From Stenotrophomonas maltophilia (GTDB lineage Bacteria; Pseudomonadota; Gammaproteobacteria; Xanthomonadales; Xanthomonadaceae), in contig NZ_NERD01000002.1 of the NCBI RefSeq assembly GCF_002799155.1, positions 1,984,001-2,048,000 of the forward strand: DNA of 64,000 nt. Reading direction: 5' to 3'. This document shows positions 7,362 through 16,439 of this stretch, piece by piece. The translations under genes were made by a program, and so were the position numbers. The notes beneath the pieces were generated by a model. It was not told where the DNA came from, ran no database searches, and saw nothing but the letters and a program-made list of their open reading frames with translations. Position 1 is the first letter of the stretch. The number at the start of each line of letters is the position of its first letter.

Positions 7362-9626
7362 ATGTCCAGAACTGCTTTCCATGTCGTTGTCTTCCTTGTC
7401 GGCCTGCTGGCCGTGTGCTGGATAGGCATTGGCTACGTTTCGGTGCATCCGCTGGGTGCAGCGGTGGCGGCGATCATCGCGGCCTGCTACATCGCCGGTG
7501 GCGTGGAGCTGTACCGCTACCGCCAGGCCAGCAACGGCCTGCGCAGCGCACTGAGTGACCTGTCCAGCGCGAAGGAGAGCCTTGCCCCCTGGCTGGAACG
7601 CGTGCCGGTGGGCCTGCGCAACGCGGTGCGCCTGCGCGTGGAAGGCGAGCGCACCGCCCTGCCCGCGCCGGTGCTGACCCCGTACCTGGTTGGCCTGTTG
7701 GTGCTGCTGGGCATGCTCGGCACTCTGCTGGGCATGATGGACACCCTGCGTGGCACCGGCCTGGCCCTGCAGAGCGCAACCGACATGGCCGCCATCCGCG
7801 GCTCGCTGGCGTCGCCGGTCCAAGGCCTGGCCGTGGCATTCGGCACCTCGATCGCCGGTGTGGCCAGCTCGGCCATGCTCGGCCTGCTGGCCGCGCTGCT
7901 GCGCCGTGACCGCCTGCAGGCCGTGCAGCAGCTGGACCGTGCCATTGCCGGCGACCTGCACCCGTACTCCCAGGCGTGGCAGCGCGCTGAATCGCTGCGC
8001 CTGCTGCAGGCACAGTCCGCCGCGCTGCCGGCGCTGGTCGACCGCCTGCAGGCGATGACCAGCACCTTCGAACAGCACAGTGCGGTCGCCAATGAGCGCC
8101 TGCTGGCCGGCCAGGCCGAGTTCCTGGCCCAGAGCCAGGCGCTGCAGGAACGCCTGGCCGTCTCGCTGCAGCAGTCGCTGCGCGAAGGTGCCGAGGCCAG
8201 CGCTGCTGCCATCGGTGGCGCGCTGCAGCCGATGGCCGAAACCACCCTGGCTGGCCTGGCCCGTCACGGCGAAGCACTGCACACCCGTGTCGAGCAGGCG
8301 GTGCAGCAGCAGTTGTCTGGCCTGAGCGACGGTTTCGAGCGCAGCCGCGTCGCCACCGAGGCCAGCTGGGCCAAGGTGGTGAGCGAGCAGACCCAGGCAC
8401 AACAGGCGCTGGTGAGTGATCTGCGACAGCACCTGCAGGCCTTCAGCGATGGCCAGGGCACGCACGCCGAAGCACTGGTCGCGCGCATCGGCGAGCGCCT
8501 GCAGGCCGATGCCAGCGGCAATGCCGAGGCCTGGCGCGCCGCCGCCGAACAGCAGCAGGCACTGAATACCGCGCTGGTCGAACGCCAGCAGCAGGCGTTG
8601 CTGGCCGCCAGCGAGCATCTGGATGCGCGTGCGCAGGCCCTGCTGCAGGCACTGGAACAACACCACAGCGCCAGCCAGGCGCTGCTGCAGGATCACGAAC
8701 TGCAGCGTTCGCAGCAGTGGCAGGCCGCGCAGGCCGCCGCCGCGACCGCGCACGCCGAACTGCAGGCCAGCCTGGACAGCCGCGAGCAGCAGCGCCAGGC
8801 GCGCTGGGATGCGGTCAGTGCCGAACTGCAGCAGGCCCACGCCGCGCTGCAGGCCCAGCTGCAGGCCAGCGACGAGCAGCGCCTGCAGCGCTGGAGCGAT
8901 GCCCTGCAGCACGTTTCCACCGATCTGGCCGAGCGCCTGCAGGCCAACGGCGAACGCCTGGCCGCGCAGCAGCAGCAGGTCTGCGACACGCTGGCGGCAA
9001 CCGCGCAGCAGATCGGCGAGAACGGTCGCGCCCAGGCCAGCGCCACGCTGGCCGAAGTGTCCACCCTGCTGCAGACGGCCGCCGCTGCGCCGAAGGCCGC
9101 CGCCGACGTCATCAACGAGCTGCGCAGCACGCTGTCCGAGAGCCTGGTGCGCGACAACGCGATGCTGGAAGAGCGCGGCCGCCTGCTGGCCACCGTGCAG
9201 ACCCTGCTGGATGCAATCAACCACGCTTCGCACGAGCAGCGCACCGCGGTGGACGCCCTGGTCGGCGGTTCGGCTGAGCTGCTGGAACGCGTCGGCAATC
9301 GCTTCACCGACCATATCGCCGCCGAGACCGGCAAGCTGGATGGCATTGCCGCAGCGCTCAGCGGCAGCGCCGGCGACGTCGGCCAGCTGGCTGGCGCCTT
9401 CGGTGACGCGGTCGCGCAGTTCGGCAGCGCCTCCACCGAACTGTCCAGCCGCCTGGAACAGATCGGCGGCGCGCTGGATGCCTCGCTGGCCCGCAGCGAC
9501 GAACAGCTGGCCTACTACGTGGCACAGGCGCGCGAGGTGGTCGACCTCAGCCTGCTGTCGCAGAAGCAGGTGATGGAAGAACTGCAGCAGCTGGCTGCGC
9601 GCCGCGCCAAGGCCGGCAGCGCATGA
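7362..9626 (+). CDS. DUF802 protein: MotA/TolQ-like stator with long coiled-coil tail
   Basis: 754 residues. Four membrane segments lie at about 7-27, 31-52, 105-128 and 152-181. TM3 carries TPYLVGLLVLLGMLGTLLG and TM4 GLAVAFGTSIAGVASS, the Gly/Thr-rich pattern of ExbB/TolQ/MotA pore helices. From about residue 185 to the end is an uninterrupted Gln/Ala/Glu/Leu-rich helical region, some 560 residues, predicted cytoplasmic and coiled-coil. That architecture resembles ZorA of Zorya defence rather than MotA or TolQ. Start ATG 7362 is 10 bases after DUF3348. Its stop overlaps the MotB-like gene by 4 bases (ATGA). Role inferred: the ion-driven pentameric half of a rotary complex. Confidence 0.82.
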   Translation: MSRTAFHVVVFLVGLLAVCWIGIGYVSVHPLGAAVAAIIAACYIAGGVELYRYRQASNGLRSALSDLSSAKESLAPWLERVPVGLRNAVRLRVEGERTALPAPVLTPYLVGLLVLLGMLGTLLGMMDTLRGTGLALQSATDMAAIRGSLASPVQGLAVAFGTSIAGVASSAMLGLLAALLRRDRLQAVQQLDRAIAGDLHPYSQAWQRAESLRLLQAQSAALPALVDRLQAMTSTFEQHSAVANERLLAGQAEFLAQSQALQERLAVSLQQSLREGAEASAAAIGGALQPMAETTLAGLARHGEALHTRVEQAVQQQLSGLSDGFERSRVATEASWAKVVSEQTQAQQALVSDLRQHLQAFSDGQGTHAEALVARIGERLQADASGNAEAWRAAAEQQQALNTALVERQQQALLAASEHLDARAQALLQALEQHHSASQALLQDHELQRSQQWQAAQAAAATAHAELQASLDSREQQRQARWDAVSAELQQAHAALQAQLQASDEQRLQRWSDALQHVSTDLAERLQANGERLAAQQQQVCDTLAATAQQIGENGRAQASATLAEVSTLLQTAAAAPKAAADVINELRSTLSESLVRDNAMLEERGRLLATVQTLLDAINHASHEQRTAVDALVGGSAELLERVGNRFTDHIAAETGKLDGIAAALSGSAGDVGQLAGAFGDAVAQFGSASTELSSRLEQIGGALDASLARSDEQLAYYVAQAREVVDLSLLSQKQVMEELQQLAARRAKAGSA

Positions 9627-10261
9627 GCGACGAGCTGGAGGTCGATGGCGGTTCGCACGCCCCGATCTGGGCCGCCTTCGGCGACCTGATGTCGGTGCTG
9701 CTGGGTGCGTTCGTGCTGATACTGGTCGGTGTGGTCGCCGTGCAGCTGGAGCTGTCGCAGCGGCTGGACCAGGAAGTGAAGCAGCGCCAGGCCGAGGCCA
9801 AGCGCCTGCAGACCCTGGAACAGGCGCTGGCTGGCCCGTTGGCCGCCGGTCGCGTGACCCTGGTCGACGGCCGCATCGGCATCAGTGGCAGCGTGTTGTT
9901 CGCGCTGAACTCCGACCAGCTGCAGCCGGAAGGCCAGGAGCTGCTGCGCAGCCTGGCCGCACCGCTGGCCGCCTACCTGGGCACGCGCGAAGAGATCCTG
10001 ATGGTCAGCGGCTTCACCGATGACGCACCGGTGCGCGAAGGCAACCGGCGTTTCGCCGACAACTGGGAGCTGTCCGCGCAGCGTTCGCTGACCGTGACCC
10101 GCACCCTGATCGCCGACGGCGTACCTGCCGACGCTGTATTTGCTGCCGCGTTCGGCAGCGGGCAGCCGGTCAGCCCCAATGCCAGCGAAGACGGCCGTGC
10201 ACGCAACCGGCGCGTGGAAATCGCACCGATTCCCAAGCCCAAGGCCACCGATGCCAAGTAA
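9623..10261 (+). CDS. MotB/ZorB-like OmpA-domain protein
   Basis: 212 residues. One membrane helix at about 22-43 is preceded by AAFGDLMSVLLGAFV. Asp21 occupies the place of the ion-carrying Asp of MotB (YADFMTAMM). Residues 85-205 are an OmpA-like peptidoglycan-binding domain with GFTDDAPV, FADNWELSAQRSL and ARNRRVEI. So it should anchor in the wall and pair with the DUF802 protein. Translation is coupled by ATGA at 9623 and by an 11-base overlap with the next gene. Confidence 0.88.
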   Translation: MSDELEVDGGSHAPIWAAFGDLMSVLLGAFVLILVGVVAVQLELSQRLDQEVKQRQAEAKRLQTLEQALAGPLAAGRVTLVDGRIGISGSVLFALNSDQLQPEGQELLRSLAAPLAAYLGTREEILMVSGFTDDAPVREGNRRFADNWELSAQRSLTVTRTLIADGVPADAVFAAAFGSGQPVSPNASEDGRARNRRVEIAPIPKPKATDAK

Positions 10262-10619
10262 GCCGCCCGCGCTGGAGGGCCTGCGCGCACTGGTGCGCGA
10301 CCTCGATGCGGGGTCGCGCTCGCTGCCGCACTATCCCCAAGTGCCGATGCTGCAGCAGGTGCAGCGCGAGTGGTCGGAACTGCGCAGCGAACTGCAGGTG
10401 CGCCGCTCGTTGCGCACCGAAGCGCCCGCCGACGGCGGCCCGCTGAACTCGGCGGTGCTGGTGCAGCGCATGCTGGACACGATGCAGGCGACCAGCCCCG
10501 GCTACCTGCGCCATTTCATCGACTATGTGGACACTCTGTCCTGGCTGCAGGCGCTGCAGGATGGTGCGGCCAGCGGCGGCGATGCCACGAAGCCGAAGCG
10601 CACGCGCAAGCCGCGCTGA
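10251..10619 (+). CDS. DUF2894 family protein
   Basis: 122 residues, soluble, basic C-terminus (KPKRTRKPR). The start ATG 10251 lies inside the end of the OmpA gene (11-base overlap). Sequence features include LPHYPQVPMLQQVQREWSELR and SPGYLRHFIDYVDTLSWLQ, as expected for DUF2894, which co-occurs with DUF3348 and DUF802. Function unknown; its fixed place as last gene argues for a role in assembly or regulation of the motor-like pair. Confidence 0.8.
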   Translation: MPSKPPALEGLRALVRDLDAGSRSLPHYPQVPMLQQVQREWSELRSELQVRRSLRTEAPADGGPLNSAVLVQRMLDTMQATSPGYLRHFIDYVDTLSWLQALQDGAASGGDATKPKRTRKPR

Positions 10620-10629
10620 ACACCGATGG

Positions 10630-10646
10630 GTAGTGCCGGCCGCTGG
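10630..10646 (+). repeat. SMAG arm, left
   Basis: GTAGTGCCGGCCGCTGG, one arm of a GTAG palindrome. Its inverted partner is at 10862-10879, and the RAYT remnant lies between. Confidence 0.7.
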
Positions 10647-10661
10647 AAGGTGGGCTGCACG

Positions 10662-10858
10662 CAGCTCGAACATCCAGTGAACATGATCCGGCACGACAAC
10701 CCACGCGAGTGACTGCACCAGCCCCCGGCGTTCGATGTAATTAACGGGTCGATTACACATGCCACTGCAGCTTCGCTTTCAAAGAGCCGGCGGCGCAGAT
10801 ATGTGGTCGTAGACCTGACCGGCAATCGAACGCCGGACCAGGCGGAGGCGATGGCCAA
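10662..10858 (-). pseudogene. REP-associated tyrosine transposase (RAYT) remnant
   Basis: The minus strand carries the N-terminal part of a RAYT in two frames. From 10858 one frame contains STTTYLRRRLFESEAAVACV; near 10750-10770 the sense passes to a second frame reading YIERRGLVQSLAWVVVPDHV then HWMFEL, ending at 10662. PDHVHW is the HUH motif of the Y1/IS200-like superfamily in RAYT form. The rest of the catalytic domain, including the Tyr, is missing. The fragment is enclosed by inverted SMAG arms, the expected arrangement for a RAYT and its REP substrate. Frameshifted and truncated, so surely inactive. Confidence 0.7.
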
Positions 10859-10861
10859 CGA

Positions 10862-10879
10862 CCAACGGCCGGCACTACC
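10862..10879 (-). repeat. SMAG arm, right
   Basis: CCAACGGCCGGCACTACC, the inverted counterpart of 10630-10646, closing the 250-base segment that holds the RAYT remnant. Confidence 0.7.
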
Positions 10880-10913
10880 GGCACCATGGGTTGCCTCCCG
10901 GCATTGGCAGACC

Positions 10914-11672
10914 TCAGCCGCGCAGGGTAGCGCCGCCGTCCACGTACAGGTCGCTCATCGCCACGTGCCCGGCCTGCTCGGAGAGCAGGAACATCACCGA
11001 GTGCGCGACATCCTCCGGGGTGGCCAGCTTGCGCAGCGGGATGCCGGCCTTGTAGGTCTCCGGGCTGCCGGCGATCACCCGCTCTGCCCCATGCTCGTCC
11101 TGCCACATGCCGGTCTGCATCGGGGTCAGCGTTGAACCCGGGGCGACGATGTTGCAGCGAATGCCGAGTGGCGCCAGTTCCAGCCCGAGGCAGCGGGTGA
11201 ACATCGTGGCGGCGGCCTTGGACGCGGCATAGGCCGCCATGCCGTGCCGTGGCACGCCGGCCGCATTCGAACTGACGGTGACGATCGCGCCGTGCCGTCG
11301 TGGTGACATGACCCGCGCCAGCGCACGCCCGACATGGAACACGCCATCGGCGTTGACCGCGAACACCTGGCGCCAATCGGCATCGGTGGTGCCGGCCACC
11401 TCGCCCACGTGCAGCACCCCGGCCACGCTGGCGGCGAGGCCGATCGGCCCGATGCTGGCTTCTACACGATCCACCAGCGCGTCCACCGCCACGCTGTCGG
11501 TCACATCGAGCGCAAACGCCTGCACACGTGCGTCTGCTACCACGGGCGCCTCGCAATCGGTCGCCACCACCGTGCAGCCAGCCTCGGCCAGCAAGCGAAC
11601 CAGCGCCTCGCCGATACCGCCCGCAGCGCCGGTCACCAGTGCCACGCGACCCCCAAAGCCGGTCAACTGCAT
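10914..11672 (-). CDS. entA: 2,3-dihydro-2,3-dihydroxybenzoate dehydrogenase
   Basis: 252 residues, short-chain dehydrogenase. It oxidises 2,3-dihydro-2,3-dihydroxybenzoate to 2,3-dihydroxybenzoate with NAD. The Rossmann motif is [10 protein letters not shown] near residue 15, an acidic residue (TDCEAP) after beta-2 favours NAD, and the catalytic set is Ser in VSSNAAG and YAASK. The operon context (entS-C-E-B-carrier-F) fixes the substrate; the sequence alone would only say SDR. The start at 11672 overlaps the 3' end of entF by 10 bases. Last gene of the operon. Confidence 0.92.
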   Translation of the reverse strand: MQLTGFGGRVALVTGAAGGIGEALVRLLAEAGCTVVATDCEAPVVADARVQAFALDVTDSVAVDALVDRVEASIGPIGLAASVAGVLHVGEVAGTTDADWRQVFAVNADGVFHVGRALARVMSPRRHGAIVTVSSNAAGVPRHGMAAYAASKAAATMFTRCLGLELAPLGIRCNIVAPGSTLTPMQTGMWQDEHGAERVIAGSPETYKAGIPLRKLATPEDVAHSVMFLLSEQAGHVAMSDLYVDGGATLRG

Positions 11673-14600
11673 GTTGCGATCTCCTGTTGCTCATCCCAGT
11701 GGCGCAGGCGCGCCGACAACCACGGCGCCAGTTGCGCCACCGCATCGCGGCCGGTCAGCTCGGCGTGCAGGAACGGTAGTTCCAGTGCCTGCACCCTGAG
11801 TGCGTGTGCGCGCCACAACGCCGATTGCAGCTGCGGCCGCGCCTGATGGTCGCGACCCGCGCGCACATGCACCAACGTGCCGTCGAACGGCCGATGATGA
11901 TGCTCCCGGATCAAGCGATTGGTACCGGTCACTGCACGCACCACCCCATCCAGCACGACATCGGGCAGGCTGCCGAGCGCACTGCCGCCACGGCGCAGGA
12001 AGGCGAGGATGCGCTCACGGCTGTCCAGCTCCGGATGCGCGTCGGGGTCATGCCCGGCAATCGCCAGAAGGGCGCGCAGTGCTGCGATAGGATCGGGTTC
12101 CGGCTCGGCGCGCCACACTTCGCTGGGGTAGGCATCCAGCAGCACCAGTTCACCGACCTCACGACCAATCTCATGCAGGCGCACCGCCATCGCCTGGGCG
12201 AGGATGCCGCCCACCGACCAGCCCAGCAGGTGCACCGGTCCCTTCGGCTGCAATGCGACCACGCGCTGCACGTAGTCGTTGGCCATGGCTTCGATGCTGG
12301 GCGGCAACGGCTGCTTCGGATCCAGCGCGGGCGACTGCAGGCCGTATACCGCGCGCGTCGGCTGCAGGGCCCGCGCCAGACTGCGATAGTTCCAGGCAAT
12401 GCCGCCAGCCGGGTGCAGTACGAACAAGGGCGCCAGCTCGGCCGCATCGGTCGCGGCCAACGAGATCACCGGCCCCAACGCGTGATCGGCCAGCGCCGGT
12501 GGTTCGGCGATGTGCGTCGCCAGTGCGGCCACGGTCGGCTGTGCGAACAAGGCGCCCAGGCCCAGATCGCAGCGCCAGCGCTGTTCGATGGCCAGCAGCA
12601 GGTGCACTGCCGACAGCGAGTCGCCGCCGAGGTTGAAGAAGTCCGCATCCACCGCCACCGGTGATTCGCGGCCCAGCGCCTGTGCGAACAGCACGGCCAG
12701 TTCCTGTTCGAGCGGCGTGCGCGGCGCCAGCCCAGCAAGCTCGTTCTGCGGCGGCTTCGGCAAGGCGTTGCGGTCGAGCTTGCCGTTGGCGGTCACCGGC
12801 CAATGATCCACGGCAACGAACGCCGACGGCATCATGTAGTCCGGCACGCGTGTGGCCAGATGGCTGCGCAGCACGCTGGCGTCTGCCAGCGCGGACGGCA
12901 CATAGGCGACCAGCCGGGCATCACCGGGTGCGTCCTGGCGCAGCAGCACTTCCACCCGCTCCATGCCCGGCAGCTCACGCAGCGCCGCCTCGATCTCCCC
13001 CAGTTCGATGCGCAGGCCACGCAGCTTTACCTGGTGATCGCTGCGGCCCAGGTATTCGACTGCGCCATCGCTGCGCCAACGCGCTACGTCGCCAGTGCGG
13101 TAGATGCGCTCACCCGGCAGGAAGGGATCGGCCAGGAAGCGTTCGGCGGTCAGGTCATCGCGACCCAGATAGCCACGCGCCAACTGCACGCCCCCAAGGT
13201 AGAGGTCGCCAGCCACGCCCACCGGCAGCGGCTGCATCCGCGCGTCCAGTACGTACAGGCGGGTATTCCAGACCGGGAAACCGATCGGTACCGGCCGTGC
13301 GCGATCCTGCGCCGAGGCCGGCCAGTAGCTCACGTCTACTGCTGCTTCGGTCGGGCCATACAGGTTGTGCAGCTCGGCATGCACGCGCCCGTGGAAACGA
13401 TCGCGCAGCGACGCGTCCAGCGCCTCACCACTGGTGAACACGCGCCGCAGCTGCAGGCCTTCGGAGGCCGGTGCAGAGAGGAAGGCATCCAGCATCGACG
13501 GCACGAAGTGCGCCGTGGTGATGCGATGGGCCTGGATCAGTCGCGCCAGCTCTGTGGGATCCCGATGTGCATCCGGCCCGGCGATCACCAGCGTGGCCCC
13601 GCACAGCAGCGGCAGGAAGAATTCCCAGACCGAGACATCGAAGGTCGCCGGTGTCTTCTGCAACACCCGGTCGTCGGCACGGATGCCGTAGTGCTCGCGC
13701 ATCCACAGCAGGCGGTTGACGATGGCGCGGTGCTCGATGACCACGCCCTTTGGCTCCCCGGTGGAACCGGAGGTATAGATCACATAGGCTGCATCGCTGG
13801 GCGCCGGATCGGCCCATGGTGCCGCGAAACTCAGCGCGGTCCACTGCTTGGGTGCGAGCACCGGTACGCCGGCCATGCGCTTCGACACGTCCGCCGCTGC
13901 CAGCACGCAGGCCGGTCGTGCCGAGGCAAGGATGCGGGCCAGGCGTTCGTCAGGATGGGCCAGATCCAGCGGCAGGTAGGCGGCACCGGCACGCAGCACC
14001 GCCACCAGCGCGATCACCAGTTCCAGCGAGCGCGGCAGCGCCACCGCCACCACACTGCCCGGGCCGACGCCCATCGCGCGCAGCTGCGCGGCAAGTGCGA
14101 AGCTGCGCGCTTCCAGCGTTGCGTGATCCAGCGCGGCGTCGCCGAACACCAGCGCGGGTGCCTGTGGATCGCGGTCCATGCCCTGTTGCAGCAGCTCGAC
14201 CAGCGTGGTCTGCGGCAATGCATGCGCGGTGGCATTGAAACCGTGCACCACCTGCTGCGCTTCTTCAACGGTGGCCAGCGGCACCGCCGCGATGTCTTCA
14301 GCCTCAAGCGCCGCCGACACAAAATGCAGCAGCCGCGCCGCGTGCGCCTGCACATCCTGGCGGCTGTAGAGCGCGGGATTGGCTTCAATCTCCAGGTCCA
14401 GCAGGCGCTGGCCGTCACCACGGAAGCCCAGCGTCAGATCGTCAACCGGCCCGGTGCACAGCACCTCCAGCGTGGCCTGCACCCCCGGCATGGCCAGCGG
14501 CGTGTAGAACGGCTGCACGTTCACCAGCGGCCCATGCAGCCGTTGCTGCGCGCCCACCAGGCCCAGGTCACGGCGCAACTGCTCACCACGATAGCGGCCG

Positions 14601-15553
14601 TGCTTGCGGCCCTGGCTGAGTTGCCGGCCCAATGCCCGGGTAAACGCCTCGACACTGCCCTCGCCGGCCGCCACCCGCAGCGGCAGCACGTTCATCACCA
14701 TTGCCGGAACGCGCGCCGATGCGTTGCCGAGCCGGCCCATATAGGGCACGCCCAGCACCACTTCATCGGTGGCGCTCATTCGTCGCAGATACTCGGCAGA
14801 CAGTGCGGCCAGTACATCCGGCCACGGCTGCAACCAATGCACCGAGGCCTGCAGCAGCTGTTCACGGAACCCGGCATCCAGCGGCTGTACCCAGCGCAGC
14901 GCATCGTCGCTGGCCGCCATGGTGCCCGCCAGGCCCACGCCTGCCGGCGCCCCCTGCAACTGTTCGCGCCACCAGTGTCCGGCCTGCGCACGGCGCGGAT
15001 CGGCACGGTACGCGGCATCATCGGCGAGCACTCCCGCCAAGGCGGGCAGTGCCTCACCACCACGCCCTGCGTACAACGCGCAGACGCGATCGGTGAACAG
15101 TGCCATGCCATAGCCATCGGCGGCCAGGTGATGCACGCGCAGATACCAGACCCAGCGCTGCCCGCCCAGATCGAACAACACCTGCTGGCTGATACGGTCG
15201 CGGGTCGGATCGACCGCGCTGAGCCGGTCGGCCTGCATCAGGGCGCGCGCCGCCGACGCCGGGTCGGCCTCGCTGGATAGATCACGTAGCGACAGCAGCG
15301 GCACATGCGCCGGATCACGCCACTGCAGCGGCTGACCGTCGGCTCCCTCGGCAAAGCGCAGTGCGAAGGCCTGGGCTTCGCCCGCCGCTTGGTCTGCCGC
15401 GGCAGCGAACGCGGCCACATCCAGCGGGCCGTCGATCCACAGCGCATGCGCGGTATTGAACGATGGATTGCCCGGTGCCAGCCGCTGCGCGAACCACAGT
15501 CCGGCCTGGGCCTCGGTCAATGCCACCGGCGTGGCCAGCGCGGCGGCGTTCAT
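11663..15553 (-). CDS. entF: Siderophore NRPS, serine-activating (EntF)
   Basis: 1296 residues, the size of E. coli EntF. Domain order: condensation (about 10-430; HHLAADG at 141-147), adenylation (about 450-960), peptidyl carrier (GGDSLS), thioesterase (GWSVGG nucleophile elbow). The adenylation specificity residues can be read: FDVSVW gives D, V, W; TTAHFV gives H; VFTSGEAL gives F and [15 protein letters not shown] gives L, V, D. That is the serine code of EntF. So it should couple 2,3-dihydroxybenzoate to Ser and release the product by the TE domain. I start at ATG 15553, which overlaps the carrier-gene stop as ATGA; an upstream extension is not family-like. S. maltophilia is reported to make an EntC-dependent catecholate distinct from enterobactin, so the final number of Ser units is uncertain. 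Confidence 0.95.
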   Translation of the reverse strand: MNAAALATPVALTEAQAGLWFAQRLAPGNPSFNTAHALWIDGPLDVAAFAAAADQAAGEAQAFALRFAEGADGQPLQWRDPAHVPLLSLRDLSSEADPASAARALMQADRLSAVDPTRDRISQQVLFDLGGQRWVWYLRVHHLAADGYGMALFTDRVCALYAGRGGEALPALAGVLADDAAYRADPRRAQAGHWWREQLQGAPAGVGLAGTMAASDDALRWVQPLDAGFREQLLQASVHWLQPWPDVLAALSAEYLRRMSATDEVVLGVPYMGRLGNASARVPAMVMNVLPLRVAAGEGSVEAFTRALGRQLSQGRKHGRYRGEQLRRDLGLVGAQQRLHGPLVNVQPFYTPLAMPGVQATLEVLCTGPVDDLTLGFRGDGQRLLDLEIEANPALYSRQDVQAHAARLLHFVSAALEAEDIAAVPLATVEEAQQVVHGFNATAHALPQTTLVELLQQGMDRDPQAPALVFGDAALDHATLEARSFALAAQLRAMGVGPGSVVAVALPRSLELVIALVAVLRAGAAYLPLDLAHPDERLARILASARPACVLAAADVSKRMAGVPVLAPKQWTALSFAAPWADPAPSDAAYVIYTSGSTGEPKGVVIEHRAIVNRLLWMREHYGIRADDRVLQKTPATFDVSVWEFFLPLLCGATLVIAGPDAHRDPTELARLIQAHRITTAHFVPSMLDAFLSAPASEGLQLRRVFTSGEALDASLRDRFHGRVHAELHNLYGPTEAAVDVSYWPASAQDRARPVPIGFPVWNTRLYVLDARMQPLPVGVAGDLYLGGVQLARGYLGRDDLTAERFLADPFLPGERIYRTGDVARWRSDGAVEYLGRSDHQVKLRGLRIELGEIEAALRELPGMERVEVLLRQDAPGDARLVAYVPSALADASVLRSHLATRVPDYMMPSAFVAVDHWPVTANGKLDRNALPKPPQNELAGLAPRTPLEQELAVLFAQALGRESPVAVDADFFNLGGDSLSAVHLLLAIEQRWRCDLGLGALFAQPTVAALATHIAEPPALADHALGPVISLAATDAAELAPLFVLHPAGGIAWNYRSLARALQPTRAVYGLQSPALDPKQPLPPSIEAMANDYVQRVVALQPKGPVHLLGWSVGGILAQAMAVRLHEIGREVGELVLLDAYPSEVWRAEPEPDPIAALRALLAIAGHDPDAHPELDSRERILAFLRRGGSALGSLPDVVLDGVVRAVTGTNRLIREHHHRPFDGTLVHVRAGRDHQARPQLQSALWRAHALRVQALELPFLHAELTGRDAVAQLAPWLSARLRHWDEQQEIATCS

Positions 15554-15807
15554 GCGTTCTGCGCGGCCTGCAGCTTCTGCACCACACCCCACCACTGGCG
15601 CAGCGTGGTGTGCTCGGCCAGCTGCGAGAACTCCAGCGGCAGACCGGTGTTGCCCCAGGCCAGGACCAGGCCGAGCATGCGCATCGAATCCAGGTCCAGG
15701 TCGATCAGGTTGTCGTCGTCACCGATCTCGGCCGGCGTGCATTCCAGCACCCGCGCCACGTCTGCACGCATCCGCTCCAGATCCAGCACCTCAGCCGTGG
15801 CCGCCAT
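15550..15807 (-). CDS. Free-standing aryl carrier protein
   Basis: 85 residues, an acyl-carrier fold. The phosphopantetheine attachment Ser lies in LIDLDLDSMRML. In E. coli this domain is the C-terminal part of EntB; here it is a separate gene next to the isochorismatase gene. It should accept 2,3-dihydroxybenzoate from EntE and present it to EntF. ATG 15807 shares one base with the entB stop (TGATG); a GTG at 15810 is an alternative. A phosphopantetheinyl transferase gene is not in the window. Confidence 0.9.
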   Translation of the reverse strand: MAATAEVLDLERMRADVARVLECTPAEIGDDDNLIDLDLDSMRMLGLVLAWGNTGLPLEFSQLAEHTTLRQWWGVVQKLQAAQNA

Positions 15808-16439
15808 CACAGCACCTCCAGCAGCTGATCCGAGGTCATCGGCACGCCACAGGTGCGTGCGATCCAGTGCAGCGCCTGATCGTGGTCGGCGCGCGAGAAA
15901 TCCGCCACCGCGTCAGCTGCGATGAACGCCTCGATGTCACGCTGGAAGGCTTCGACCACGGTGGCAGTGCAGCCGATATGCGCGTACACGCCGGTCACCA
16001 GCAGCTGGTCGCGGCCACGCACCCGCATCAGTGTTTCCAGGTTGCTGCGCTGGAACGCGCTGTAGCGGTGCTTCACCAGCACGTGCTCGCCAGGTTGCGG
16101 TGCCAGCGCCTCGATGATCGGCTCATGATCGGCACTGCGGCGCATGCCCGGCCCCCACAGGTCGGCCTGCAGGCCACGGTCGCGGCGATCCTGGTCGCCC
16201 TGCTGGGCGGTGTAGAACACCGGAATGCCATGTGCGCGGCAATGCGCCAGCAGGCGCGCGATGTTGTCCACCGCGGGCCGCAACGGCGCGTTCCCGGCGT
16301 CGAATGCGGCCAGGAAGTAGCGCTGCATGTCATGCACCAGCAGTGCGACACGATCGCGCTGCGGGCGCCACGGGCCGCGCGCCTGCGGCAGTTCGGCAGC
16401 GGTCGGCAAGGGATAGTGGGTGATGCGGGGCAGCGCCAT
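15807..16439 (-). CDS. entB: Isochorismatase
   Basis: 210 residues. It hydrolyses isochorismate to 2,3-dihydro-2,3-dihydroxybenzoate and pyruvate. Motifs: LLVHDMQRYF with the catalytic Asp near residue 37, VKHRYSAF with the Lys, and GVYAHIGCTATV. Length equals the isochorismatase domain of E. coli EntB alone, so the carrier domain is truly absent and supplied by the next gene. One-base stop/start overlaps on both sides (with entE at 16439, carrier at 15807) show tight translational coupling. Confidence 0.95.
   Translation of the reverse strand: MALPRITHYPLPTAAELPQARGPWRPQRDRVALLVHDMQRYFLAAFDAGNAPLRPAVDNIARLLAHCRAHGIPVFYTAQQGDQDRRDRGLQADLWGPGMRRSADHEPIIEALAPQPGEHVLVKHRYSAFQRSNLETLMRVRGRDQLLVTGVYAHIGCTATVVEAFQRDIEAFIAADAVADFSRADHDQALHWIARTCGVPMTSDQLLEVL

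Noticed and set aside
7164..9314. Long (716-residue) minus-strand open frame opposite the DUF802 gene
   Set aside because: Gln/Arg/His-rich composition typical of the antisense of a GC-rich coding strand; the plus-strand gene is clearly real.
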